From the NCBI RefSeq assembly GCF_009789195.1, contig NZ_WSTC01000009.1, positions 1 through 64,000 on the forward strand: a DNA stretch of 64,000 bases, given 5' to 3'. Every line of letters starts with the position of its first letter. The stretch's first letter is position 1. The notes below the pieces were generated by a model. The model saw only the letters and a list, made by a program, of their open reading frames with translations, was not told the origin of the DNA and did no database searches. The stretch comes from Paenibacillus sp. MMS18-CY102 (GTDB lineage: Bacteria > Bacillota > Bacilli > Paenibacillales > Paenibacillaceae). A program made the position numbers and the translations under genes. Positions 54,398 through 63,501 of the stretch are shown piece by piece.

Positions 54398-55921
54398 TTG
54401 GATATTAGTGTAGATATGAAAAGCAAAGCAGCATCATTTCGTGATCAACTTGAGTCTCGACTTAAAAGATTTCCTCCTTGGCACTATGCTCCGATAGTTT
54501 CGAATATTATCAATGACGTATTTATTGATAGAAAACATATGGGGAGATACCCACTTCATTTTTTAATTCATTCGATTCAGGCAAATTGTAGCTTTTATAA
54601 CCCTAATCGAAACGATATACTTACTGAAAAAAAACTCCAGCATATACTTAATCACTATAGAAAATATTTTGATCCGGTTGCTGAATATTTTCTTACTCAG
54701 GAAAATGGGGTTGAACCATATTTTGTTAATTTATCAAGACAGCAACTATCTTTACAGTGGGGCCATGACGCGAATTCAATGGGGAGATCAATAAAACTTT
54801 TTATCGAAAAGACATACCCGAAAAGTGAAAAGTATATTCATGATAATTATAACATTTCATTTAAAGATTGGTTTAAAATCGGCTTTGCTATATCTGCTTT
54901 TATTGAAACAAGAAAGCCTATGGTTATTTCGCTCGTACAATTTATAAACTCTCACAAGAAAATTGCAACAGATCAGGCTATAAATTCATTTTTTCAGGAA
55001 AACTCGGTTTCCCCTGAAGATATTAAAGAATTTAATATGCAGATTGAGAGTAAAATTGGATCGACGTTCGCTTTGTTCTATGATACTTATCTTCAAGGGG
55101 TATTTGTAGATAAACCTATGCTAAGAATAGGTGAAACTGATTATTTAATTATTCACAAAGAACTGTTTATGAGTAGAGTACAAGAAGGTTTATTTACTCT
55201 TTGCAAGAAAGGGATACCCAGTGATTTTGGAAATGAATTTGGAAATAATTTCTAACAATATGTAATCAATATAATCAGAGAATTTGTTAACCGCGAAAAT
55301 GTCTTCGTAGAACATCAATTAAGGCAACTCACGGATCAGAAAATATGTGATATAATGCTAGTTTTTGCTGATTTTATTTTTCTGGTTGAATGCAAAGGTG
55401 TTGAATATAGTGCTCATATTGCTACAAAAAATTCTATGAAATCAGACAATTCCTCTAGGAAAATAAGTACAGGACTTGATCAACTATGTTCTACTGCTAG
55501 TTTGATAAGAAAAGGAGTATTTAATCAATTAATAGGAGATTGTCAAAATAAGAAAATTATTTCATCAGTAATTACCTACAAACAAATATATCTATCGAAT
55601 TCAAAGTGGTATTTTGAGAATAATATTGCACCTCATATTAAAACTAAAGAAAACGAATTAAATGAATTATTTGAATTAAGACCACAAGTACTATCTGTTA
55701 TTGAATTAGAATTACTTCTTAAGTATTCGATTGAATGCGATAAAAATTATTTTGAGATATTTAATGAGCGATTGACAAAAGGGGATCATTTCTTACAAGG
55801 GGATTGGTATAATCAACTTAATGTTAAAAATAAAAAAATCAATTCATTGCTAACGAGTTTTAGTAACTTTACAGATGAGATGTTGAGCGATTTAAGGGGC
55901 TTTGATAATGGTAAAATGTGA
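54398..55921 (+). pseudogene. Nonsense-interrupted protein with PD-(D/E)xK-like motif
   Basis: One frame runs from a TTG at 54398 to the stop before 55922, broken only by TAA at 55253-55255. Without it the product would be about 507 aa. The first part (285 aa) is helical with no known domain. Past the stop the frame continues QYVINIIREFVNRENVFVEH and then DIMLVFADFIFLVECKGVEY, where Asp, then Glu-Cys-Lys resembles a PD-(D/E)xK nuclease core. Another ATG (55355) could start the second half, but lies inside that motif. The gene is much more AT-rich than the flanks, which suggests transfer. A broken defence or restriction-like gene is possible (inference); a sequencing error is the alternative. 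Confidence 0.65.
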
Positions 55922-56002
55922 ATTTTTTAGTTGGATGCTGTATTGTCAGTGTTGTATATTTATTGAACTCATTCGTATATTCTAAGGGGGTGTGAAATTA
56001 CT

Positions 56003-56932
56003 ATGCCATTAATAAAAGATGAAATTTATGAACGGTGGGGGAAAGAACTTGAAATATCAAAATCTTTACTATTTGCAAAATCAGCAGAGTATCACAATCT
56101 GATTTTAATATTACAAACGTGTGAAATTGTAATGTCAGAAATAAGTTCTAAACAGGCTAAGAAATATAATCAACTTCAAGGTATTAGTCGATTCCTTATG
56201 GCGCATGTATTTCAATTAGGCGTAGGTTCATACCAACTCACAAAAACAGGTTTCGGAAGTCCTGCTTTGATATTGTGTCGATCTATATATGAATCACTAG
56301 TCGACATGGCATACTTGTGGCTCTGCAAAGAAATTAATGATGGTAACGACATTGAAAGAAACGCGTGGGCTGCTTACTATAAAGTGTCTCGATATAATGT
56401 ATATACTCATTGGGAAGCTTATAAGAAAAGGCAACTAGCAATAGGAAAGCATGTGGATGAAATTTTTGAAGAAAAGACAGTCGAAAAATTAAAAAAGGAT
56501 TTTAAGAATTATGAATCAGATTATCCGTATACCAAAGAATTTCGAAATCGTGAATGGAATAAAATAAACTCATTGATTAAGCGTGCGCGAAAATTGGATG
56601 ATACAAAAAAAATACAAAACGGATTTCCGAATAAGGGTATTATAGGATTTCAAGATTTCTCATTTGAAGCAGAATACGTTACCATATACAAGCACACTAG
56701 TGAATATGCACACGGAGAAAGCGGTTCATTACAAACGCTTTTCCAAATAGAAGGGAACAAGGGAGCTATATTAATCGGCGCGAACGACTCGAATGTTAGT
56801 AATGCAACTGGATTGGTTACGAATTATCTACTTATTTTCTCATATATGTTTGCGCATATTAATAATATTGAGCTTCAATTTATTCTTGATGAATTAGAAC
56901 GTCATAAATTTGTTATTCCAACTAAAGAATAA
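56003..56932 (+). CDS. DUF5677-like helical protein
   Basis: 309 aa, all-helical. Middle motif LILCRSIYESLVDMAYLWL and late motif YKHTSEYAHGESGSLQTLF match the R...E and H-S-x-x-x-H pattern I associate with DUF5677 proteins. AAGGGGGTG precedes the ATG. It is AT-rich like the preceding gene and probably arrived with it. The function is unknown; such proteins often occur beside defence genes (inference). Confidence 0.65.
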   Translation: MPLIKDEIYERWGKELEISKSLLFAKSAEYHNLILILQTCEIVMSEISSKQAKKYNQLQGISRFLMAHVFQLGVGSYQLTKTGFGSPALILCRSIYESLVDMAYLWLCKEINDGNDIERNAWAAYYKVSRYNVYTHWEAYKKRQLAIGKHVDEIFEEKTVEKLKKDFKNYESDYPYTKEFRNREWNKINSLIKRARKLDDTKKIQNGFPNKGIIGFQDFSFEAEYVTIYKHTSEYAHGESGSLQTLFQIEGNKGAILIGANDSNVSNATGLVTNYLLIFSYMFAHINNIELQFILDELERHKFVIPTKE

Positions 56933-56940
56933 ATGTTCAA

Positions 56941-57135
56941 ATGACAGATAAAAAGATAGATAAAACTGGAAGATATAGTAATGAAATTATGGACATCACC
57001 AACAAATTAAGGCAACTAGAAATCGACAAATATACGAGTTAACCAAAGTACTGAATTTGTTAATAAAATTGAATATAATAAGGACTCAATAACTGATGAG
57101 CTATCAGTAGTTTTCAGAAATATAGATAAATAAAA
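56941..57135 (+). pseudogene. Possible remnant of a small gene
   Basis: Protein-like pieces occur in different frames: MTDKKIDKTGRYSNEIMDIT from 56941, then NKLRQLEIDKYTS and, in another frame, EFVNKIEYNKDSITDELSV ending at 57135. This looks like a decayed coding region, but the AT-rich sequence makes chance runs possible. The rest of 56933-57227 shows nothing else. Confidence 0.25.
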
Positions 57136-57227
57136 ATAATTTTTTTCAAGTTGTTTGAAATGGAAAAATCAATCTTAAAACAGTTGTGCTCTATTTTATT
57201 AATGTATCGCACGGATATTGAATGAGT

Positions 57228-57286
57228 GATAAAAGGCTTTCCGCAGTTTTCTCCAATAGAGAGGAGTTTTTCGGAAAGCCCTTATC
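57228..57286. terminator. Bidirectional terminator at the island's right edge
   Basis: GATAAAAGGCTTTCCG (57228-57243) pairs with CGGAAAGCCCTTATC (57272-57286), with an inner CTCC/GGAG stem. Confidence 0.75.
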
Positions 57287-57314
57287 TAATTTGCTTAATT
57301 AGGACTAAACTATT

Positions 57315-57467
57315 CTAAACCACACCACCCTCATAAGCCACCAACACAACCCCTAAATCCTGCTCCAACTGCTGGATCCGCTGCACATCCTCACTGCTAA
57401 TCTCAGCAACAGGAAAATTCTCGTACACGTCGTGCTGCCCCGATTGATCTTGTACCTCTTGATCCAT
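57315..57467 (-). CDS. Small acidic hypothetical protein, 50 aa
   Basis: Starts at ATG 57467 with AGGAGG 7 nt upstream: MDQEVQDQSGQHDVYENFPV, ending VVLVAYEGGVV. An acidic amphipathic protein with a helix EDVQRIQQLEQDLG. A longer frame to 57557 lacks a ribosome site. No function is recognised. Confidence 0.65.
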   Translation of the reverse strand: MDQEVQDQSGQHDVYENFPVAEISSEDVQRIQQLEQDLGVVLVAYEGGVV

Positions 57468-57574
57468 CGAAAATCCTCCTCCAGAAACAGATAAAAGCAT
57501 CATACCTATTCTGTCTGCAAAGCGAGGAAATATACGGCAGCACGAAGCTCTACTCACGAGTGTGAATCACTTCA

Positions 57575-59521
57575 TCATTTCTTCCGTAACATCGAAGTCC
57601 ACAAATCCGTAATCTCATACCCTAACCGCCAGAACGCAACGCCGGCCAAATCATATTGCTGCGCAATCGAAATCCGCTCCAAAATCGTATTCGCGGTCTC
57701 GGACCAGAACACGTAGGTGTAGCCGTTCTCGTAATATTTGTATTTGGTTTGCCCAAATTCAGGATCGTAAGTGCCGACAGCTCCTTTGTCCGCAATCAAT
57801 TTAGGCACTTGGCTCATAATGACAGCGCGGGAAACATACTCGCCGTTACTATCCTTCACAATCTGCCCATTCGCATCGAGCTTCCATTCCCGTACATAGA
57901 AAGGAACGCCGAGCATGAGCTTCGAACGCGGGATGCCGTAGTTGAGGTACTGCTGCACACCTTCCTTGACCCAGTCGAGTCCTGCGACGGAGCCTGGGGT
58001 ATCGCTGCCTTGCCAGTATTGGTCATAAGCCATAATGATGACGGTATCGACGATTTTGCCGATGGCTTCGATGTCATAAGCGGTTTTGTTGTTCCATGCG
58101 ATGTCGCCGCGGAGCAGGTCGATGGATACTTTCAGCCCTTGCGCATGCGCGGCGGACGTTAGCTGCGAGACAAACGAAGTTAGCGAAGCCCGATTAGAAG
58201 CGGCAACGCCTTCAAAATCTAGATTAACACCCTCGGCGCCAAGCGCCTTCAGCCGGCTGACCAGCTTTTGGACAAACTGCTGTCTAGCCTGCGGATTCGA
58301 AAGGAATTGGTTCGTTCGTTTCGCATCAAAATCATTATGGACCAGCGGCCATATCCGCAATCCGCGTGAATGGAGCGAAGCTGCTAATTCGTTGTTGGAC
58401 AAGTCCGTTAATGTGCCTGCGCCGTCCTTAAGCGAGAACCAAGTCGGTGACGTAATATCGAGCCCTTGCGTATTCGCTAGCTGGCTCTGGATCGTGCCGA
58501 CGGCAGCCGTTCCGTTCCAGCCCAAGTAAGCTAACGACTGCACATTGGACCAAATGGAGTGGCCGTCGGTTGTCGTTACCGTAGTATGGGCGAATTTGGA
58601 CGCATAGGCCACAGCACCACCGATCGTATGGAAGGCGCCGATTTTGGCATCGCCTTGGTAGACGCCGAGGTAAGGGATGTTCGTCCACATTTCCTTGTCA
58701 CCTTGCATGACCTGTGCATTCGAGTAGGGCTTCGCTGCGTTAACGGCTGCTAATAATCCCGTGTACGCCCCAATCATGCGGCCATTCTGATGAACCTCAA
58801 ATGCGGGAGCATTGGAATGAACAATGGTGTTCGTCATCGAGTTAATGACTTGGCTGTTCGGAATTTTGGCTGCTGCTTGAATCGCATCATAGAGGAACGC
58901 GTACGCAGCGCCATCCTCCGAGCCAGCTTCCGATGTTACGGTATAAATGGTTGGCCCAGCCTGTTGCTTCTGCTTCTGGGCGGCGGTTAAGTTGCTCCAC
59001 ACCCATTGCTTGGTCGTCAAATCGATCACATGGGCGTTGGACCATTTGGCCGCTTCCTTCTTAGCTGCTGCGAGCGTAGGGAACGACCAATTCGGCTTCG
59101 TAACGTCGCCCTGATAAAGCTGGAATAAGGCAATTTGGCTATAAGCCCAGCCCGGCTGCTGCAAATCCCGTATGTAGACGTTGCGCATCGTCTTGGCGAG
59201 CTTTAGAGCATCGTTGTACGTTTTGAACTGCCAGCTTGATTTGGTCACGCCGTTCTGGTAAACCGCAAAGCGGGGAATGTTGTCCCATTTCCAGTAGCGC
59301 CCTGATATTTTTTCAACATGGCTGTAGGCAAAAGATTTGGCATACGCGATTGCCTGGTTGTAATCAGCAAATTCTTTTAACGCGCTGTCGTTCTGATAAA
59401 CTCGGTACTGCGTCATTTTGGTGGATGCTGCGGCGGATGCCCAGGCCGTTGACCCAGCTTGAAGGGCTATTACTACCGCTCCCGCCGCAATCCAATGTTT
59501 AAGTTGCAAGCTGCTGTTCAC
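57575..59521 (-). CDS. Secreted GH18 glycosidase with six N-terminal repeats
   Basis: 648 aa. Signal peptide about 1-30. Residues about 36-320 hold six repeats of about 45 residues with the pattern VYQNG ... A..AK ... V.D.....W.N (for example FAVYQNGVTKSSWQFKTYND and YLGVYQGDAKIGAFHTIGGA). The C-terminal GH18 barrel has GAEGVNLDFEGV with the catalytic Glu, then VIIMAYDQYW and a late WRLGYE. Related proteins such as SleL and YdhD cut peptidoglycan in spores or the cell wall. The repeats may bind the wall. It follows hisC in the same direction, with a gap of 86 nt. Confidence 0.85.
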   Translation of the reverse strand: MNSSLQLKHWIAAGAVVIALQAGSTAWASAAASTKMTQYRVYQNDSALKEFADYNQAIAYAKSFAYSHVEKISGRYWKWDNIPRFAVYQNGVTKSSWQFKTYNDALKLAKTMRNVYIRDLQQPGWAYSQIALFQLYQGDVTKPNWSFPTLAAAKKEAAKWSNAHVIDLTTKQWVWSNLTAAQKQKQQAGPTIYTVTSEAGSEDGAAYAFLYDAIQAAAKIPNSQVINSMTNTIVHSNAPAFEVHQNGRMIGAYTGLLAAVNAAKPYSNAQVMQGDKEMWTNIPYLGVYQGDAKIGAFHTIGGAVAYASKFAHTTVTTTDGHSIWSNVQSLAYLGWNGTAAVGTIQSQLANTQGLDITSPTWFSLKDGAGTLTDLSNNELAASLHSRGLRIWPLVHNDFDAKRTNQFLSNPQARQQFVQKLVSRLKALGAEGVNLDFEGVAASNRASLTSFVSQLTSAAHAQGLKVSIDLLRGDIAWNNKTAYDIEAIGKIVDTVIIMAYDQYWQGSDTPGSVAGLDWVKEGVQQYLNYGIPRSKLMLGVPFYVREWKLDANGQIVKDSNGEYVSRAVIMSQVPKLIADKGAVGTYDPEFGQTKYKYYENGYTYVFWSETANTILERISIAQQYDLAGVAFWRLGYEITDLWTSMLRKK

Positions 59522-59607
59522 GCTCCCTCTGATTGGTCTACTCTATTAGACGCAAGTTTCAGAGAGAGGTTTCTTGGTAATTACTATCATTAATTAATAG
59601 AGCGTTT

Positions 59608-60684
59608 TCACTGGTACCATTGCCGGATGAGTGCCATAACGGTTTTCATTTCCTCATCGGTCCCAATCGAGATGCGAATCTTGTCTTGTAAACGGGGTGC
59701 GTCAAAATACCGGACAGCCACGCCATGCTCAGCTAGCTTATTTTTCAGCGCAAGCGCATCGGGAAAGCGATCACCAGTTGGCGGGGCGCATAGGATGAAG
59801 TTCGTATCGGACGGGACAACGTCGAACCGAAGCTCGCGAAGCGCGGTTTCGGTTTGCATGCGGGTGCGGCGAATCGTCTCAGCAATTTGCTGCGTATAAG
59901 CTTGATCGGCAAGCGCGGCAACCGCAAGCGATTCACTGACGGCGCTAATATTGTAGATGGTTTTGGTCAAATGGAGCGCGGCGACGATGGACGGATCTCC
60001 GATGCCGTATCCGACACGCGTGCCAGCGAGCCCATACGCTTTGGAAAAGGTGCGCAGTACCAGCAGGTTTGAGTATCGCTCGACCAGCGGAATAGCCGAA
60101 TGGGCAAGCCCGGCAAAATCGATATACGCTTCGTCGATGACGACTAAGCCCGCTGCTCTGCTGGTCAACCGTTCAATTTCATCGAGTGCCAGCAGCCTGC
60201 CTGTCGGCGCATTCGGATTGATAAGCGCGATCACGGATGCCTGTGCAGCAAGGAGCGCATCGACATCAATCGAGAAGTCGGTGCGTGTTTCCATGCGCAT
60301 GAGCTTGGCTTGCGCCGCTGCTGCGGCCGTTTCATAGAAATTAAATGAAGGATAAGGCATCGCAATTGTGCCGCCTGGCCCGACGAAGGTGTGGAAAATC
60401 ATCGTAATCAGCTCGCTTGAACCGTTGCCGCATACGATCTGGGAAGGGGAAACGGCATGGTGCTTCGCAATTGCAGATTTGAGTGTTCCGTAGTCGGCGG
60501 CCGGATAGCGGCTGACTGTTTGCTCTAGCAGCTTGTTCATCTGCTCGCGAACGAGCGGTGACGGTGGATAGGGGCTTTCATTTTGATCCAGTTTAATTGT
60601 CGTATTGGAATCCGGCATTGCCTGTACCGAAGCCACGCTGCTGTAAGGCTTAAGCTGGCTAACATGGGGGAGTGCGTAAGTCAT
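59608..60684 (-). CDS. hisC: Histidinol-phosphate aminotransferase-like enzyme
   Basis: 358 aa, fold-type I PLP enzyme. DQNESPYPPSP opens the substrate site, NPNAPTG and VIDEAYIDF are conserved and the PLP lysine is Lys215 in RTFSKAYGLAG; GTRVGYGIG follows. HisC converts imidazole acetol phosphate and often also acts on aromatic amino acids. It is isolated from other his genes and divergent from a MocR-type regulator, so its main substrate may not be histidinol phosphate. Confidence 0.87.
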   Translation of the reverse strand: MTYALPHVSQLKPYSSVASVQAMPDSNTTIKLDQNESPYPPSPLVREQMNKLLEQTVSRYPAADYGTLKSAIAKHHAVSPSQIVCGNGSSELITMIFHTFVGPGGTIAMPYPSFNFYETAAAAAQAKLMRMETRTDFSIDVDALLAAQASVIALINPNAPTGRLLALDEIERLTSRAAGLVVIDEAYIDFAGLAHSAIPLVERYSNLLVLRTFSKAYGLAGTRVGYGIGDPSIVAALHLTKTIYNISAVSESLAVAALADQAYTQQIAETIRRTRMQTETALRELRFDVVPSDTNFILCAPPTGDRFPDALALKNKLAEHGVAVRYFDAPRLQDKIRISIGTDEEMKTVMALIRQWYQ

Positions 60685-60756
60685 CGTATTTCCTCCTTGT
60701 GAATGGGGTGGTGCTGTTGCTTTTCTTTTGGCCGTCTCGGTGATAGGATGATCTTA

Positions 60757-60826
60757 CGATGTATCTGTCATTTGATAAATGTACAGATTTATATAATTGA
60801 AAGTGACAGATTGAGCTGAGGAGGGG
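60757..60826. promoter_or_regulatory. Divergent hisC / MocR control region
   Basis: ATCTGTCA (from about 60762) and TGACAGAT (to about 60814) form an inverted repeat, with TACAGAT between them and an AT-rich TATATAAT in the middle. This is a plausible binding site for the MocR protein, controlling both genes. Confidence 0.45.
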
Positions 60827-60833
60827 AATAGCT

Positions 60834-62369
60834 ATGGCTGAGTTGACACCGTTCATCGACGAGAAATCGGCAGAGCCGATCTATATCCAACTGTACCGCT
60901 ATATTCGCAAAGAGATGGTGGAAGGGCGGATTGTGGCAGGGACGAAGCTGCCCTCTGTTCGGGAGCTGGCGCAACGATTGAGCATTAGCCGAACGCCAAT
61001 TGCTCTCGCCTACGATCAGCTGCAGGCGGAAGGGTATGTGAGGACGCGGCCGAGGAGCGGGATTTTTGCAGAAGCGCTGCCGGAAGTGGCTGATTCGATG
61101 GGAGGGACGGGTCGCCAGGATCAGGTGAAGCGGGAAGGCAGGAATAACGAGCAGGAACGTACAATTTCTGCGGGAACGACTGCGCTAGCGCATGAGCCTA
61201 ACGGCCGTGCTATCACCATCGACTTTGGCGTTGGCGCGATTGATTGGTCAAAATTCCCTGCTGCTGCATGGCGCAAATGGATGAATGAATGTTTGCAAAC
61301 GGACAAAGGCCGATTGTATCAGCATAGCGAGCTACAAGGGGAGCGGGAGCTGCGGGAAGAAATTGCTGCATACTTGCATCGAACGAGAGGCGTACGGTGT
61401 ACGCCGGAATCGATCGTGATCGGAGCAGGCACGTACCATTCATTAGATCTAGCGCTGATGCTCATCTATAGCGATGGTTCGGAGAAGCATATTGCATCAG
61501 AAGCGGCAGTGAATGAGGGTGTGCAACGGTTATTTAAGCGCCATCAGTTGCAGGTACAGCCGATCATGCTCGAAGCGGACGGTATAGCGGTAGACGAATT
61601 GCATCATTTACGTTTAGGGTCCGTTCGGGCTGCCTATGTCACGCCTTCGCATCAATATCCGCTAGGCATGACGTTATCGGTCGCCAAGCGAATGAAGCTG
61701 CTGCAATGGGCAGCGGAAACAGGCGGCTATATTATTGAGAACGATTATGATGGCGAGTTTCGGTATGCGGGTCGCCCGATTCCCGCGCTTCAGGGGCTGG
61801 ACGAGCAGGGCTCTGTCGTATACGTCGGAACCTTCTCGCAAGCGGTCACGCCTTCGTTCAGGCTCAGTTATGCGGTGCTGCCGCCAGCACTGTTAACTCG
61901 ATTTCAGGAGCGGCGGCACAGCTACGACCAGTTCGCATCCCCCGTTTTTCAGCATGCGATGCGATTATTCATGTCATCAGGCGGATTCGGCCGCCATATG
62001 CGCACGATGCGGGCGTTGTATCAGCGTAAACGGGACACGGCGCTCCATACGATCCGAAGCGTTTTTCAGATTGAACCGGGAGTGGAACGAAAACCTGCTG
62101 TTACTGTTATCGGCGAACACTCCGGTCTCCATATGCTGTTACGGCTGAATAATGGGTTAACTGAACAAGAGATGATCGATCGTGCATCGGCCGTTGGCGT
62201 AAGCGTATACCCGATATCCGGGTATTGGTTCCAACCAAGCGACGCTCATCAATACGAATCTACGGTGTTAATCGGCTTCGGCGGTTTGTCGGAGGAAGCC
62301 ATACGGGTAGGCCTTGCACGGCTGGCGAAAGCATGGGGATTGGGTGAGCGTGATGAATGCTCAATTTAG
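60834..62369 (+). CDS. MocR/GabR-type regulator lacking the PLP lysine
   Basis: 511 aa. The N-terminal GntR winged helix (about 15-80, YIRKEMVEGRIVAGTKLPSV) is joined by a linker to an aminotransferase-like domain with ENDYDGEFRYAGRPIPALQG. In MocR proteins the next block is SFSK followed by LxPxLR; here it is GTFSQAVTPSFRLSY, so the Schiff-base lysine is Gln336. Covalent PLP binding seems impossible, although another ligand may be sensed. GAGGGGAA precedes the ATG. It is divergent from hisC, which is likely its target. Confidence 0.87.
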   Translation: MAELTPFIDEKSAEPIYIQLYRYIRKEMVEGRIVAGTKLPSVRELAQRLSISRTPIALAYDQLQAEGYVRTRPRSGIFAEALPEVADSMGGTGRQDQVKREGRNNEQERTISAGTTALAHEPNGRAITIDFGVGAIDWSKFPAAAWRKWMNECLQTDKGRLYQHSELQGERELREEIAAYLHRTRGVRCTPESIVIGAGTYHSLDLALMLIYSDGSEKHIASEAAVNEGVQRLFKRHQLQVQPIMLEADGIAVDELHHLRLGSVRAAYVTPSHQYPLGMTLSVAKRMKLLQWAAETGGYIIENDYDGEFRYAGRPIPALQGLDEQGSVVYVGTFSQAVTPSFRLSYAVLPPALLTRFQERRHSYDQFASPVFQHAMRLFMSSGGFGRHMRTMRALYQRKRDTALHTIRSVFQIEPGVERKPAVTVIGEHSGLHMLLRLNNGLTEQEMIDRASAVGVSVYPISGYWFQPSDAHQYESTVLIGFGGLSEEAIRVGLARLAKAWGLGERDECSI

Positions 62370-62376
62370 TGTAAGT

Positions 62377-62435
62377 AAAAGCTGTCCAATTGCCATTGCC
62401 AGTACCAGTACCAGTGGCCTTTTTGGACAGCTTTT
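62377..62435 (+). terminator. Terminator of the MocR gene
   Basis: AAAAGCTGTCCAA (62377-62389) pairs with TTGGACAGCTTTT (62423-62435); the stem itself ends in a T-run. Confidence 0.85.
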
Positions 62436-62532
62436 CATTAATTTCAAATGTGTTAAGGCATCGCAAGAAAAGGTTGGGTGGGAACAGGAACTTTATTGTG
62501 CTGCCATTGCATTTCGTACAATTCGAAAGGCA

Positions 62533-62738
62533 TGATAGGCCTACCCTGGATGTTCCCATTGCAGTTCATGCAATGAGATACGGTCTTGAAGAGCCACGAT
62601 GTGCCCAAAACATCGAAAGCCACCTCTCCCGTTGCACAATGTGCAATGAGGACTCCACGATTCCGCATTCACGTTGATTCCATTGTATGAACTGCAATGA
62701 GGTTGCCGATGCACGCACCAATACCACCTTTAATTCGA
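62533..62738 (-). repeat. Dispersed palindromic-module repeat, copy 2 (inverted)
   Basis: This aligns along about 200 bp with the reverse complement of 2311-2520. Modules on the minus strand are CATTGCAGTTCATACAATGG (62681-62700), CATTGCACATTGTGCAACGG (62630-62649) and CATTGCATGAACTGCAATGG (62557-62576); a fourth module, GAATTGTACGAAATGCAATG, lies at 62505-62524, beyond the aligned part. Spacings are about 51, 73 and 52 bp. The remaining gap 62436-62815 holds no other feature I can support. Confidence 0.75.
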
Positions 62739-62815
62739 CGCACAAATAAGGCATGGCTATATCGCGTCACATTATAGTATGATGGGTAGATATCCCAAAG
62801 ATAGTAGGTGTATAC

Positions 62816-63460
62816 ATGAGTGATAGATTTCGCGAAGTGATTGCTACAGGGGAGCAATTTGACGAGCTGCGTGCTCTATGTGGGGGCAATCCTAGCCAGA
62901 GAGCATCAGACAAAGTAATAACGACGCTAGATTCACATTGCAGGGAATTTATCGCCAAGTCCCCTTTTTTATCGATGTCTACCTCGAATGCGAGCGGCAG
63001 ATGTGATGTTTCCCCTCGAGGGGATGAACCTGGGTTTGTGCTTGTTCTTGATGATCATCATTTATTTATTCCAGAACGTCCGGGCAATCGGAGGATGGAC
63101 TCGGTTCAAAATATTTTGACAAACCCACATATTGGCCTTCAATTTTATATTCCGGGGTTAGGAGAAACGTTGCGGGTGAATGGAAAAGCATTCATATGCC
63201 GCGATCTCGAGCTTCTCGAAAGATGTGTTGTCAATGGCCGCGCTCCTGTATTCGGCATTGGCGTCGAGGTAGAGGAATGTTATTCCCATTGTGCAAAAGC
63301 ATTCATTCGATCGGGCCTATGGTCTCCAGATTCATGGCTCCATAAAGATCAACTTCCTTCACCTTCGCAAATGTTGATTGACCATGCGAAGCTCCAGAAT
63401 GTGACTGCAGAAGAAGTGGCAATTGACATGAATGAAGGCTATAAGCAACGGCTTTATTGA
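62816..63460 (+). CDS. PPOX-class FMN-dependent flavoprotein
   Basis: 214 aa, split-barrel pyridoxamine-phosphate-oxidase-like fold: SPFLSMSTSNASGRCDVSPR, then IPERPGNRRMDSVQNIL and the cysteine-containing VEECYSHCAKAFIRS. This resembles the DR2398/MSMEG_1061-type family of probable FMN enzymes. The substrate is unknown. Only a weak ribosome site (TAGGTG) precedes the ATG. Confidence 0.82.
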   Translation: MSDRFREVIATGEQFDELRALCGGNPSQRASDKVITTLDSHCREFIAKSPFLSMSTSNASGRCDVSPRGDEPGFVLVLDDHHLFIPERPGNRRMDSVQNILTNPHIGLQFYIPGLGETLRVNGKAFICRDLELLERCVVNGRAPVFGIGVEVEECYSHCAKAFIRSGLWSPDSWLHKDQLPSPSQMLIDHAKLQNVTAEEVAIDMNEGYKQRLY

Positions 63461-63501
63461 TTACAGGTGATTCTACGCTACTTGAAACGAGGAATAGGAA
63501 G

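Noticed and set aside
55253-55255. Programmed readthrough, selenocysteine or frameshift explaining the TAA
   Set aside because: Selenocysteine uses TGA and pyrrolysine TAG, both halves are in the same frame so no shift is needed, and no readthrough context is evident; a nonsense mutation is simpler.
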